Assembly: GCA_019916065.1 (NCBI GenBank)
Contig: CM034238.1
Coordinates: 33,427,176 to 33,491,175, forward strand
Source of the DNA: Vitellaria paradoxa
Lineage: Eukaryota > Streptophyta > Magnoliopsida > Ericales > Sapotaceae
Length of the DNA: 64,000 nt
Reading direction: 5' to 3'
Shown here: positions 47,933-60,030 of the stretch, piece by piece
How positions within the stretch are numbered: position 1 is the stretch's first letter
How the letters are laid out: each line of letters opens with the position of its first letter
The notes under the pieces: generated by a model
What the model saw: only the letters and a program-made list of their open reading frames with translations
Database searches by the model: none
Told to the model about the DNA's origin: nothing
Program-made: the position numbers and the translations under genes

Positions 47933-47935
47933 TAA

Positions 47936-48260
47936 ATCTGTTTTGATATTTGCCATTGGAAGTAGATTTTTGAAATCTACCAACCCTTTAGTTTGTAATT
48001 ACCGTTAAGTGAAATACCAGAATATCAACAACAAGAATCCCAAGCAACTCGAGCACGTAAACACAACCCGAGTCTCTATCTATCTCTATTGGAAATTCAG
48101 CTATACATCGAACGATCAATCTCTCTTCTCCCTCCCTCCCTCAGGTGCGAGCTTCCGTAACAAGCAACGCGAAGAAGGTTGGTTTCGCAGAACCCTAATT
48201 GAGAGATATAAAACCCTAAACGTCTGGAGCTCTGCGAAGTTAAAGAGAGAATAAGCGTAG
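47936..48260 (+). promoter_or_regulatory. ATG2 5' flank and leader
   Basis: The leader is pyrimidine-rich (CTCTCTTCTCCCTCCCTCCC near 48119) and then carries AACCCTAA near 48191 and AAACCCTAA (telo-box) at 48211-48219. Both are common in leaders of broadly expressed plant genes. An 81-codon frame starts at 48009 and stops at 48254, six bases before the ATG2 start. If transcription begins upstream of 48009 it is an upstream ORF. Confidence 0.45.
48211..48219 (+). promoter_or_regulatory. Telo-box AAACCCTAA
   Basis: A perfect match to the plant telo-box, 42 bases before the ATG2 start codon. Confidence 0.6.
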
Positions 48261-48464
48261 ATGTTTCGGTGGAGCATCGCCAAATCGGCCGAGGCGATGT
48301 TCTCTAGGTTGGCCATAAAGAGGGTCTGCCAGTTCTTGTTGAAGAAGAAACTAGGGCAATTCATTCTAGGCGACATCGATCTCAACCAGCTGGATGTGCA
48401 GCTCAGGGCCGGCACAATTCAGCTCTCTGATCTTGCTCTTAACGTTGACTATCTCAACCAGAAG
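48261..48464 (+). CDS. ATG2: ATG2 exon 1
   Basis: 68 codons from the ATG to AAG|GTGTGT, phase 0. It encodes the chorein N-terminus, the lipid-entry end of the protein. The start is set by [16 protein letters not shown], which aligns with the start of other plant ATG2 proteins. Confidence 0.93.
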
Positions 48465-51400
48465 GTGTGTGCTTGATTTTTTATTTATTTTGTATTTTTT
48501 TCCTCGAATGCTTGGTAATTATTATGTCGGTGGTTAGCTTTATTTACCGTGCTTGGGGAATTCAATTGGTGTTGAAAACTTGAAGTTATGCAATGGCTTG
48601 GAAATTGTGTCTCAAAACAAGAAGAGGCTTTGCTGTTTTAAGCATTCAAAATCAGCATAGATAACTAGTACCCATATTTTCTTTTGTATATTTTTTATTT
48701 GAATGTCATTTGTATGCATATGTCCTGTAATTTGCGAGACTTGAGCAGGTTGAGGCTAGTAGTAAGTTTTATATTTTTATGGAAATATTTGCAAAGCTAA
48801 TGGGGGAGGTTGTCACTTGTCAGCCAGTGATGTTGTGGAGGTGAATGATATAGGGGTTTTGATAGGCCTTTTTTTCCCCAAAGTATATTACTTTGTGTAG
48901 TCTATGATATTGCTTTAGGCGGGGTCTTAGGTGTTTGTTTAGTGTTTCGCATTGGTGGAGTTGTTAGACGTTCCAAAGGCAGTGATTGCTTGTGTTATGT
49001 TGTGATCATTTATTCTTACTGAAGTTCCATTTGTTGAGCAGAACTTTGAAATATTGGATTTTTGGGACTAAGTTGAGCAGGTGGAAGCTGATTCTTTTTG
49101 TTTTCAGGCCTCGATTTGGACCATCGCTATTTTATTGAGCTCATAAAGAGAGAGGGGATAGCTTGAGAAGGATTCCTTTGTTAACTGAATGCTTTACTTT
49201 TACATACCATGAATTGGTAAATTTAGAAAATTGGATTTCCATAGAGAAAAAAGGAACTGTTTACTAAATTTTCAGAGATCTATTTTTTGATCTCTGCATG
49301 GGTTTGATTTGATCTATTCAGAAGCTTCAAGTTACTATGGCTCAAAGCTTTGGAATTCAAATCAATTTGTTTATGTAGAAGAATGGTGTCATTCACATTG
49401 TCATCCTTTGTGTAAGTTTGTTAAAATTTGTGGGGTTCATTCCTAGATTTCATTTGGAAAATGTTTCCTGCAAATTTTAAATATATCTTCCCTTCTATCT
49501 GCTTCTCTACTCTTGTAGCAGTTTTTAAATCTGAATGACTGCCTAGGAGAAAAGGGGACGTGGATAATATGATAATTTAATCGAAAAAGGGAGCTGAATA
49601 AAAAATTTATAGTATATAGTATTCAAACACCAAAATTTAAATGTTTCTTATGTTTGGATTAAGATGATTGTTTCTTTGTTTTGGATTTAAGATGACATGG
49701 AGAACATGTGGAAAGGAAATCTGTTGGTTTCCGACTTAATATTTAGGTTATTGGGGATTAAATACTCTACTGTTTCTGTTAACTAGAATCTCAGTCTCCA
49801 TTTTCTCATAGCTGTGATGCTTCCTTGTGCCTTTCATTTCAGTTTGGTGCAGAAGCAGCAGTTATTGTAAAAGAAGGATCAATTGGTTCTCTTTTGGTCA
49901 CAATGCCTTGGAAGGGTAAAGGTTGTGAGATTGAGGTGGAGGACCTTGAGGTCGTATTAGCGCCCTGTGCTGGACTTAATTACCAGTTTGGATCTGGGAC
50001 TCATATTCCCAAGAAAGATGGAAACTACTCTGCTATCCATGAACCAGGAAGGCTTGAACATGCAAAGGTTGAGAATACTATGATGTCTGCTTCTTTGGAT
50101 GTTCATGAAGGAGTTAAAACCATTGCTAAAATGGTGAAGTGGTTACTCACTAGCTTCCATGTGAAAGTCAGAAAACTGATTGTCGCATTTGATTCCTCTC
50201 TGGTAGAGAATGAAAAAAATATAGGGTTTTACGAAACCTTGGTTCTTCGAATTAGTGACATCGAATGTGGAACATGCATTTCTGAAGAGGTTGCCTCAAG
50301 TACTGATTCTGCAGCTGGTAACTTTCTTGGGTTGAATCAATTAACAAACTTTGTAAAATTTCAAGGGGCAACTCTAGAATTTCTTCAAGTGGACGGTGTT
50401 GGCAATGAAACCTACCTTCCATGTGCCTCTGGAACAACTTTTGGTGAATGGTTTTCAGCATGTTGTCCATCAAATGTTAGGACTCCAGTTGTTACCGGGG
50501 AAAGAGGTGGATTTTCGGGGACCCTAAAATTAAGTATTCCTTGGAAGAATGGCTCATTAGATATCCGCAAAGTGGATGCAGATGCTCATATTGATCCTCT
50601 AGAATTAAGATTTCAACCTAGTTCCATGAAATGGTTCTTATTTTTGTTGGAAATTATTAAAGAGTCAGGTAAGAATAGCAAGGATCATGTGGACCACAAG
50701 ACTACGGAATCTGTTTATTTCAATGCATCATCTGATTGCCATCCATCAACTTTAGGTTCCTCTGTAACTTCTAATGATTCAGTGATGCCATGCAATGAAA
50801 ATATCCCGTCTGATTTCTGCTCTCCACTGGGGAAAGATGCTACTGCTCTGCTACCAGAGTCGCAACTTATATCGGATTGGGTGCCATTCTCTACTAGTAA
50901 AAACCAGAGAGGTGGAACTAAAGAAGAACCAGATTTTGGAGCCAGGTTGGTATCCTTTCTTGTGCTATGAATTTGAAGTTTCTCTAAAAGAGAATTAGCT
51001 ACGAATTGATTACTTATCCCCCCCCCCCCAAAAAAAAAAGGAAGAAGAAGAAAAGAGAATTAACTGTTAATGCCCCCATTATGGTCTGTTAAAGAACTTC
51101 AGATCCTGTGTTCCATAACTATGTCTTGCTTCATGTCCCAACTACCCTGCTGTTGCTATGTGTTATTTTTTAATTAAGTGCCATCTCAAGTTCCGATAAA
51201 AAAATAAATAAACAAATAAAAGAATATTGGCAACAATAGTAGGGGAGTTGGGACATCGTTGTGGGTCAAATGATCTGGATTCATGTCAAAATGAATCAAA
51301 TGATAGATCAAGGTTTTAATCAGTTGTAGGTTAAACCTCTTAGATGTGCTTCATTTGCTCACAGACACAGGCGTGTGCGCACGCGCACAGTTAGTCTGCA

Positions 51401-54400
51401 TTGAATTTATGTTGTGATGGCACCTTGTCTAAACTTCGCAGATCCTCTATTATTATTTTTAAGCAACTTTGAGGTGTATTTTTTCGATTAATTCATTCAT
51501 GAACATTTGTCCTTTCCAGTTGGCACTTTTTAAGTTTTTGCTGCAGATTTGTTTTTGACAGAGGACTGAAAATATCAGTATCTAAAGTTATTATCTTTGC
51601 ATTTTATTCTAATATTTTATGCAGTGCATCTACCATTTGTCAAGTTACACTAATGTGTATGGCATACTGTGACATTGATCTATTTGCAGCATGGAGCAGT
51701 TTTTTGAATGCTTCGATGGAATGCGGAATTCTCAATCAGCACTAGGAAGCAGTGGAATGTGGAACTGGACTTGTTCTGTTTTTAGTGCCATAACTGCGGC
51801 ATCCAACCTTGCCTCTGGATCTTTGCACATTGCCTCTGGTATATAATTTGTTGTCAGTTATATTTGATGTGGATATTTTAGTTTTATCCATTTATTCTAG
51901 TGTTGTTTATTTTCTATCGATGCTTTTATATTTTGTTTGCTTATATGCCATCCATTGCGGCTATAGACACAATAAAGCATATAGGTGATTTGTAAGCTTT
52001 CATTGGAGGTATACCTCATTTCTATCTTTGTGAATGGATGCAGATACGAATTAATAGTACATGTTATATGATTGAATGTCAAATTACACATCTTCTTTAT
52101 GAGATTTTGTATTTCTTGCTTGTATGCTTGCCAAATTTGAAACATGAAACAGAGCCAATTATGAGATCGGGAGGGGAAAAAAGATGAATGGGTTAACCTT
52201 TCAATCCTTGTGTGAAATATGCAACATCAAAGTGTGTTGCTTATTGTTCTGTTTCATCATTTAATAATAATATTAGCAGTTCTGATGCTTGATAGAAATT
52301 CTATCAAAATCTGAGTTCCATCAATGGTTTTAAAAACGTGTTAAATATATCTATAAATGGTTAAGCTATTGCGTTGGTTTAAATTTCAATAATGATGTGT
52401 TCACTTGTGGCCTATGTGATGTCCTTTGTCAGTTCTTTGTCATGATGTTCTAACTACGTAAATTTGATGGAATCTTGTTAACTTTAAACTTTTACTTCAA
52501 GGTAAAAATTTAGAATTAAATAATTTTTTCAATTCCCAATTTTGTTAATGGGGCCCATTGTCATCTTACAGGCATTGTGCCTCTTACTTCTTATGTGTTG
52601 TAGCATAGTGATGGAGCTATGGGATTCAATTCTAGTGATGTTAATCTTGGGTGTTCCCAGAAGAGTTGCAGATGCCATGCATTGTTGGTGCTCTCCGTGG
52701 AAGGAGAAAGGTGTGGCTATTAGCTCCTTTATGCCTTAAGTTGATGATATAGGCAGTGCAGAATTGGTGGGTGCTTAGGGACTGGGCCTTTAATAGATTT
52801 GAAAGTTCTTTTTTTGGGGCTATTTTGTCTTGGTTGGGTCTCTCTTTTGGGGAAGGGAGAGTTACTTTGGAACAATTTCTACACCTTTTTGTCTTTTGAG
52901 AGATGAAGAGTGTACTAGGTATTTAGGCCTCTGTTGAAGCTGTAGTAAATAGATTTTTGTTTATGTACGAGGGCTGAATCTTTTTTTTTTTTTTGGGGGG
53001 GGGGGAGAATTTTCTCAAAATTTTATTTGCATAAAAAAGGGTCTTGGAGATTAACTAGTAGCTTTCAAGTTATACCTTTAGCATAAGTTGCCTACAGTGG
53101 CAAATGCAGGCACCAAAGGTTAGTGCTTGAGGTTTCTGCTTCTTGTTGTGTTCTTCATAATGTGCCTCTTTTTGACATGAGCCTTAACCCCATACACACA
53201 TGGAATATACTAGTGGACGATCTGAGGATGCATCTCACACAATCTGTTCCTGGTTGGAAGAGTTGCTTGTCATGATTAACTCTTTCCATTAATAATATAC
53301 ACTTTTAATATGCTTCTGCTGGGACTCATTCATGGGTAAAATTAAATTTATGTTTGACGGATAAAACTTACTAATACATAATTGATTCGGTTGGGATCTC
53401 GTTATTTTATGACAGTTTATATCATTTGTTGATGCAACTATGCTTTTCTTTGCCTTCACTTTTGCAGAACAGCAGCATGTTGAAACCAATCTTAAGGTAA
53501 CCGTTTCTGGAATTTCTGTTCTTTTTTCTCTTCTGGATGGAGACCAGCAATATTCATGTGAGGGTGATCAGACAAATGGTGGTTCCTATGCTCATTATCT
53601 TGGTGCAAAGTTCCAGGACATCGTTCTTGTTTTGCAGGTACTATTCACGTTTGGATTTTTTTTTCTTGTTTATATTGAGCTTTACGGTCTTTACCCTACA
53701 TTTGTTGCTCTTGCACGGTTTTTCCTTCTGCTAACTTGGGACATTTGATGAGGTCAACAGGTGTGTCCTCAAGAAATGAATTTAAAAGCAATGGTGGAGC
53801 ATATTGAGCTCTCTGATCACTTCAGTAATGGGGATGATGCCATGCAATTTGGTTTCCGTGGGTGTAATGATATTGAGGCTCAGATGCTTATGATCCAACA
53901 AATTCAAGCTGCAGTTCAAGGTGTCCTCCCTCCATTTTCTTCATCTGCCAAAGATGCTGGATCAGAGGAACCACATGGATCAGTACCTGTAGATTTCCCT
54001 TTTACAATGTCTCGTTTGGATAGATGTATTAGCAGAACAAATTGTAAAGGTATATATAGGGATGATGTAGTCAAGACAACCTTTCTCAGAACTTCAGGTG
54101 GTACTCACTGTCAATTTACTGTAAATTCTAGTTCTTCTGATGACAATTTCACGGGGCCAATATCCTTTTCGTTAAAGCTTCCACCGGTTCTTTTCTGGGT
54201 GAATTCTCATTTGATAAATGATTTACTGGGTCTTTTGAGAGAAGTTGGGAATTCCTTTGAAAAGGATAGCACAAAAGATGGCTCTGTGTCTGAGTGCTTC
54301 AACAGTGTGTCTTGCTCTTCATCTCAAGGGGAAGTGAAAAGGAGATCTTGCTCCTCTTTGAAAACATCATCTCCACAAGAATGCTTGAGAGGTAATATAT

Positions 54401-57400
54401 TCCTTACCACTGCAAGGGTTATATTTTGTTTCCCTTTTGAGAATAATGGAGATTTAAGAAGCTATGCTTACTGGAATGAATTTATTGCTCTCAACTTTTC
54501 TTCACCACTGAATTTGACTGAGGAAAATGTTCAAGTCAACGCTCCATTTCCAAACGCAAGTTCCGAGAAGAGTTATTCTTCAAAAATTTCACGTTCCTTC
54601 CATCTGAATGTCGGCAACCTTGACATCTACTTGATCACTTCTGCTTCCCATTGTAGTGTCCAAAGCAATGATGATGGCAAACAGAGGCCAAAATATTTTG
54701 CTGAGAATATTTTCTCTTCCACAAATAGAAGAGGTCATCTTTCTGTTATTAGTATTCTTTGGCAGAAGGGTGCTGTGACTGGTCCATGGATGGGTAAGAG
54801 CGCCAAGCTTATAGCTACTCCAGAGAATTCCAGGGGCAGAAATAAGTTTGTGGGAAAAGATTATGAGTTTGCCTCTGTTACTACTGCTAAAGATATGGAA
54901 GACTTCAATAATCAAGCACGGAAAGATATGATTCTGAGCTCTGAATTTTTCGTACACGCTTGCCTTTCTCCTGTTAAGATCAATTTAGCAGGTTCTCAGT
55001 ATAAGGCCTTACATCGTCTTTTACAACAGGCAATTGATGGGTTATCAAGTGAAATCTCTGATCCAGTTAGTGTTAAGAATGATTCTACTGTCTATCAAAC
55101 ATCAATTCTTGTGGAATGTGATTCTGCAGAAATTTCTGTTTGTCATGAAATGATAGAGAGTATCAAAAGCTCAATTCAGAATGAACTTCCTGGTTCATGG
55201 CATCGTTTCAAACTGCAAATTGAGAATTTTCAACTGCTATCAGTCTCAAATATTGGTGGAATTGGTGGTTCCAATCTTTTTTGGCTCACCCATCGTGAAG
55301 GCAATTTGTGGGGTTCCATTACGGGAGTTCCCAACAAAGAGTTCCTTCTGATCTCTTGTAGCAACTCTACCATGGGACGTGGTGATGGTGAAGGTTCAAA
55401 TGTGTTGTCTTCTGAATTTTCAGGTTCTGAAATTATACATATGTGGGATCCAGAGACTTCTCACAGCTCTATGTCAATAACTGTCAGATGTGGCACCATT
55501 GTTGCGATAGGTGGTCGCTTGGATTGGTTGGACACTATATCCTCCTTCTTCAGTTTGGCCTCTCCTGAAGATGACAACAGTATGAAGAAGGGGAATTCTG
55601 TGGATAGCATACCTTGTGAATCTTCTTTTGTTCTTACCTTGGTGGATGTTGGTTTGAGTTATGAGCCCTACTTAGAGGAATTGATGGTTAGTGAAGTTTT
55701 TGATTCCGGCTTCAGCTCAGTGAATAATGAAGGAATACATGGACAGCATGTTGCTTGTCTCCTAGCAGCTTCATTGTTGAAACTTTCTAACAGCAAAGTG
55801 GCAGGTTGTATTGACAGTGACTACAAAATTAGACTACAAGATCTAGGGCTACTTATTTGTGCAGTACCTGGGACTGAGAGTGTCAGTGGCAGATATAGTG
55901 TAGGCCATCTTCACCAGGTTGGCTATGTTAAAGTTGCTCGAGAAGCAAATGTTGAAGCAATTTTAAGAATGAATTGTGAGAATGATCTTCTCTGGGAATT
56001 GGAATGTTCTGGTTCTCACATTTTTCTGGATACGTGCCATGACACTACTTCTGGCCTAATTCGTCTGGCCGCTCAACTTCAACAGCTTTTTGCACCTGAT
56101 GTGGAGGAATCAGTTGTTCACTTGCAGACTAGGTGGAATAATGTTCAGAAGGCACAAGAGACTGATGAAACTAGGTTCTGCAATGGTAATTCTGCACCAT
56201 CAACTTCTCAAGTGGATACTTCACATCTAGATATGAAGAGGAAGCCAGGTGTAGTCAATTTGATGGATGAGATTTGCGAAGATGCATTTCAGTTGGATGG
56301 ACACTGGGATGGAAAATCTGATTCTTCTGAGTTACAACTTCAGATTTCAGTTGATGATGTTCTTGAAGAGACGTGTGATTTAAGTGCCCGAGACCCTGAA
56401 AGTTCCCAACATAATTTGCCCCAGCCTGGGTCAGTGGCCTTGAATGTACTGGAGAGTAATCAGCCTTCTTTTTTACAAAATGGCTTTCCTGAGTTAATAG
56501 AAAGCTATTTCTTAACTGAGTCATGCCCCATGTCAGAGCTATCTCAACAGAAGCAATCATCAAATGATATTCATAAACAAAAATCCAGGAATATGGCAAA
56601 AGGAGATGTTGAAAAATTGAGCAATGGTTGGTATGAGGGTGGCTCGTTAAACATACTGGAAGATCATGTGTCAGATCTCAGTGCACGAACTGGTCCACAA
56701 CTTGTAGCGGAGGAAACTATGCCTAGCAATTGCAGCAAAACTAATGATCATGGAAAAGCGAGGGGTCGTGTACTTCTTAAGAACATTAATGTTATATGGA
56801 GAATGTATTCTGGATCTAATTGGCACAACTTTCGGAAAGATGTCTTGCGTTCTCCAATTATTGGAGGAAGGGATAGGACTGTTTGTCTTGAGCTTGCCTT
56901 GTCTGGAATGGACTTTCAGTATGAAATTTTCCCTGACGGTGAAATATGTGTTTCCAGGCTTTCTTTATCGGTCCAGGATTTCTATCTCAATGATAACAGC
57001 CAGGATGCACCATGGAAACTGGTAAATTTAAAGCTTTGGGAATTTAGATGACTTTATCTTTCTTGCCTTTTGTTTCGACCAGGGTTAAATGCTTGTTTTC
57101 TTTTGCCTGGAAGGTGCTAGGGTATTATCAATCAAAGGATCATCCAAGAAAATCTTTTTCAAAATTGTTCAAGTTGGACTTGGAAGCTGTTAGACCAGAT
57201 CCTTTAACTCCTCTTGAGGAGTATCGGTATGTGTCCTGTTTATTCTTCTCCTTCTTTGCTCTTAATAATTGAGCTCTGTAATAGATCCGTCCTTTTCTTT
57301 GATGAAATCTGTCAGAATAGTTGAGAATATTCTAAAATAATTGCTATTGATTGAGTGATTTCTTATTCTTTTGTTTTCTTTGGTAAGTAAGTAATTAATT

Positions 57401-60030
57401 TGGATTAACGGGAAAAATTTACATCATCAAGGGAGCAGACCCCTGTATTCTGTACATTCTATACAATATTACAAAATTGGATCTCCCAATGGTTACAAAA
57501 GTTAATATTTTCTTCAGTGGGCTTTATGACATGTAATTGAGAAGCCTTCAATCTAACTACTCTTTTAATCTCCTTGAGCAAGCCATTAAGTGATTTCTTA
57601 TTCTTGATTGTATTTCCTTTTCAGTTGTAGTTCTTCAGTATATATATAATACATAAGAGGAGGAAAAATTAACTCTCCAAAATCTCCCATTTTTCTTAAC
57701 TTGGGATTGGAGCTTGATCCAAGAATTTCAAAGTAAAAAAATAAAATTAAAAAATATGAAGAGCTCAAAACCCTAACCTGCCACTGCTGTTTCTGTTCAT
57801 CCAATCCTTCTTAGGCAACCTTGACACAGACCGACAACACCAGTACCTTCACCGCCATTAGGCAACCCTCAACACAAAACTCGCAGCCTATCTCTCTATC
57901 GCTTGCGCCCCCATGTGTTTCCGTCGGTATTGCTTGTAGATCTCATGTGCATTTCTCATTGGTGCATCAGAGCGCGTGTAGCTTGCTTTCTATCTGGATG
58001 GGAGAATCATTCTCACACTCTTTGTTTTCCTCGTTTTCTTGCTGATTACTTGTTTTGATGCTAACTTAGGGTGTGAGCCCTTTTGCTTTGGTGCTGATTC
58101 TTCGCCCACCGAACCCTCTTACTCGGCTCTTGATAAAAGTTCTTGCTCATCCACTCAATTTTCTGTGGATTGGCTTTCCAATCTGTTGTAGCTCAACTCA
58201 GAGGCCCGATTCGTTGTTTGGGATCAGTTGGTTAGTTCTTTGCTTGCTAGATTTGGTTCCTGGACTACCGGTGTGCTTGTTTTGTTAAACCTGCTGTGGT
58301 TATTTTTTTGGGATTTTGCTTCCCCTATTGTTACTAGACTTGAACTTGTGGTTCTTATTTGGATTATTGTTACTTGTATTGTTAAGTATTGTCCAACAAA
58401 CAATCCGTTTGACAAGCAAAAGCTCTTGGATGAGGAAGTACCTTATGTTCAGTCTTCAGGTCCTACAATTATACCAGTTATAGCACTCGATAGCCTTTCT
58501 AAGTCAATCTCACGTGACAAGTTGAATGGGACCAATTATTTAACTTGGTCTCATGCTGTTTGAGTGTTCCTTATTTTGATCGGCAAATGGAGCATTACAT
58601 TGCAAATCATCCTCTAGATTCCTAGTCTCCTACTTACTCACAACGGTGAGCTGTAGATGCAATTGTTATGAGTTGGTTGTGGCATAGTTTGGAACCTTCG
58701 GTTTTGTGCACCAAAGCCCTTTGTTGCACCTTGAACATGATGGTGATTCCTTGACAAACTCAATTCTCTTAGAGGATTAATATTTCAGCAATATTGGAGG
58801 CCTAGGGGCAGCTCTTCTCCTTATGGCAGGGTGATCGTTCCCTGGGGTTATCGACTCTAGGGCAGTGCTCATGTTTAGGGTAAACCTTCGTTATTCTTTG
58901 ATTTAGCCAATACCAACCATCACCTTACCTTGGCCAATAGGTCTTCCCGGATAGTGGTTGGTGAAGCATGCTTTGGGCTATCTCCTTATCTTTACCTTCG
59001 AGCCTTTTTGTCTCTAAACTAAATCATTAAATTGCTCTTTTACCTTTTATACTTTTTGTGTTTTTCAAGACCTTAGGACGCAGAAGATGATTTGTTCAGC
59101 ATGTGCAAGGGATGGCCTTTACTACCTTGATCTTGCTAGTTTTTCGAACATTAAAGAAAAACACACGCATTATAAGGGAAATTGCAGTAATGACAATGAA
59201 AATTAGGGTTTAGGATTATAGTTTTCAAGTGTAATCATCTATTAAGCTGGGCATGTTTGATCTTTATACTCCAACTTGAAGGGAGTGCTAGAATAACTGA
59301 GAATATTCTAGAATAATTAGTATTGGTTGAGTGATTTCCAATTCTCGATTGTATTTGCTTTTTAGTTGTAATTCTCTAGTATATATAATACATGACAAGA
59401 TAATTAACTCTCCAAAATCTCCCATTTTTCTTAACTAAATCACATGTAGAGATGCTCCTTAGAGTATGACTTCAGGGCATCAGGGTTCTCATTAATGGTA
59501 GCAACCTCATAAAAGCCTGCTTGATAATTTTTGTTGTAGGGGAAAAGAATGAACAAAATCATTAGTGCTATTTTTAAATGAATTTCCTTCTTCAGGTTAC
59601 GCATAGCTTTCCTTCCTATGCTTTTGCATCTTCATCAGAGCCAACTGGATTTTATCATCAGCTTCTTTGGGGGAAAAGCTCTACTGTTGACCAGTCTTCA
59701 AATGCTCCATGGGATATGAGTGAACCGGAAGTGTTATCAAAAAATAGTAATTATGGGGGACCTGCCATCTGTGAGGAGGCATTGCTTCCTTATTTTCAGG
59801 CAAGTAATTTAATATATTTTGTTTACAAAATCTGAACTCCCAACTCGTTTGGGAATAAGGCTTTGTTGAGTTGAGTTGTGTCTACAGACTGAATCTTGTA
59901 CTGAATTTTGTTTCAGAAGCTTGATATGTGGCCTGTTCTTGTTCGTATTGACTACAATCCCTGCCATGTTGACCTTGCAGCATTATTGGGTGGGAAGTAT
60001 GTGGAACTTGTTAACCTAGTTCCTTGGAAG
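48261..60030 (+). CDS. ATG2: Autophagy-related protein 2 (ATG2), 3' end beyond window
   Basis: ATG2 is a rod-like lipid-transfer protein that works with ATG9 and ATG18/WIPI at the ER-phagophore contact to supply lipid for autophagosome growth. Eight exons (48261-48464, 49843-50945, 51690-51838, 53468-53637, 53761-57021, 57114-57226, 59596-59799, 59917-60030) join in phase to about 1,773 residues. Residues 1-100 are the chorein/VPS13-type N-terminus ([20 protein letters not shown], then [18 protein letters not shown]). About 1540-1629 is the CAD motif region ([20 protein letters not shown]). The start of the conserved C-terminal region follows ([17 protein letters not shown]). Plant ATG2 proteins are usually about 1,900-2,000 residues, so some 200 remain to the right. 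Exon 7 lacks one base in a G run. Introns 6 and 8 hold copia elements. The gene has one long central exon, as in other plants. Confidence 0.92.
48465..49842. other. ATG2 intron 1
   Basis: A 1.4-kb intron with canonical ends. No repeat boundary or second gene is visible. Confidence 0.8.
49843..50945 (+). CDS. ATG2: ATG2 exon 2
   Basis: Acceptor CATTTCAG and donor GCCAG|GTTGGT. The exon starts [20 protein letters not shown], continuing the chorein region ([11 protein letters not shown]), and ends in phase 2. 1,103 nt with no stop. Confidence 0.92.
50946..51689. other. ATG2 intron 2
   Basis: A 744-bp intron with a C-then-A homopolymer near 51020-51040. An alternating purine-pyrimidine GTGTGCGCACGCGCAC lies near 51373. 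Confidence 0.75.
51690..51838 (+). CDS. ATG2: ATG2 exon 3
   Basis: Acceptor TTTGCAG and donor TCTG|GTATAT. It reads [20 protein letters not shown], then [20 protein letters not shown], a block highly conserved in plant ATG2. Phase 2 in, phase 1 out. Confidence 0.9.
51839..53467. other. ATG2 intron 3, with possible old LINE trace
   Basis: A 1.6-kb intron. A stretch at 52540-53000 ends in a T-run followed by a G-run (52981-53006) and has tryptophan-rich short frames that could be remains of a LINE, but nothing can be aligned with confidence. Confidence 0.5.
53468..53637 (+). CDS. ATG2: ATG2 exon 4
   Basis: Acceptor TTTTGCAG and donor TTGCAG|GTACTA. It reads [20 protein letters not shown] and ends QDIVLVLQ in phase 0. 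Confidence 0.9.
53761..57021 (+). CDS. ATG2: ATG2 exon 5 (long central exon)
   Basis: 1,087 uninterrupted codons from the acceptor TCAACAG ([18 protein letters not shown]) to CTG|GTAAAT. It carries the poorly conserved central rod and, at its end, the CAD motif region. The open length and family match show that this part of the gene is under constraint. The 122-codon minus-strand frame at 54589-54957 is a shadow. Confidence 0.95.
57114..57226 (+). CDS. ATG2: ATG2 exon 6
   Basis: After a 92-bp intron (acceptor CTGGAAG) it reads [20 protein letters not shown], then [17 protein letters not shown], and stops at TATCG|GTATGT in phase 2. Confidence 0.88.
57310..59436 (+). mobile_element. Short Ty1/copia derivative in ATG2 intron 6
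   Basis: LTRs are 57310-57701 (157 bp once a nested LINE and its duplication are removed) and 59286-59436 (151 bp). They share CTCCAAAATCTCCCATTTTT. The target duplication is AAATC (57305-57309, 59437-59441). A degenerate primer site TGGGATTGGAGC follows the left LTR and GAAGGGAG precedes the right one. The interior keeps only pieces: [20 protein letters not shown] from gag near 58500 and [16 protein letters not shown] from the pre-integrase region near 59085. Polymerase is absent. Confidence 0.8.
57371..57588 (-). mobile_element. 5'-truncated LINE nested in the copia left LTR
   Basis: The 17-bp word AGTGATTTCTTATTCTT occurs at 57354-57370 and 57589-57605 and brackets 218 bp. The insert begins TTGTTTTCTTTGGTAAGTAA on the plus strand, i.e. 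an A-rich 3' end on the minus strand. A long target duplication plus an A-rich end indicates target-primed retroposition. A tRNA-derived SINE is less likely, as no A/B box is evident. Confidence 0.7.
59596..59799 (+). CDS. ATG2: ATG2 exon 7, one base short
   Basis: The acceptor CCTTCTTCAG precedes G|TTA CGC, giving [20 protein letters not shown] and ISFFGG. From there the conserved reading moves to another frame ([15 protein letters not shown], then [15 protein letters not shown]). A sixth G in the GGGGG run at 59669-59673 would restore one frame through the whole exon and give the expected end phase 0. As given, the frame meets a stop soon after. The donor is CAG|GCAAGT, a GC-type donor. Confidence 0.82.
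59917..60030 (+). CDS. ATG2: ATG2 exon 8
   Basis: Acceptor TTGTTTCAG and donor TGGAAG|GTAAAT, 38 codons, phase 0. It reads [20 protein letters not shown], then [14 protein letters not shown], from the conserved C-terminal region. The next exon is not in the window. Confidence 0.9.

Noticed and set aside
52540..52740. Gene or LINE in ATG2 intron 3
   Set aside because: A 65-codon frame with tryptophans only; too short and too degraded to assign.
54589..54957. Minus-strand 122-codon frame inside ATG2 exon 5
   Set aside because: Shadow of the conserved plus-strand coding frame.
59578..59835. ATG2 exon 7 read as starting at the in-frame ATG 59578
   Set aside because: That ATG is in the intron and the reading up to the G run is not the conserved one; the splice-derived frame LRIAFLP fits the family.
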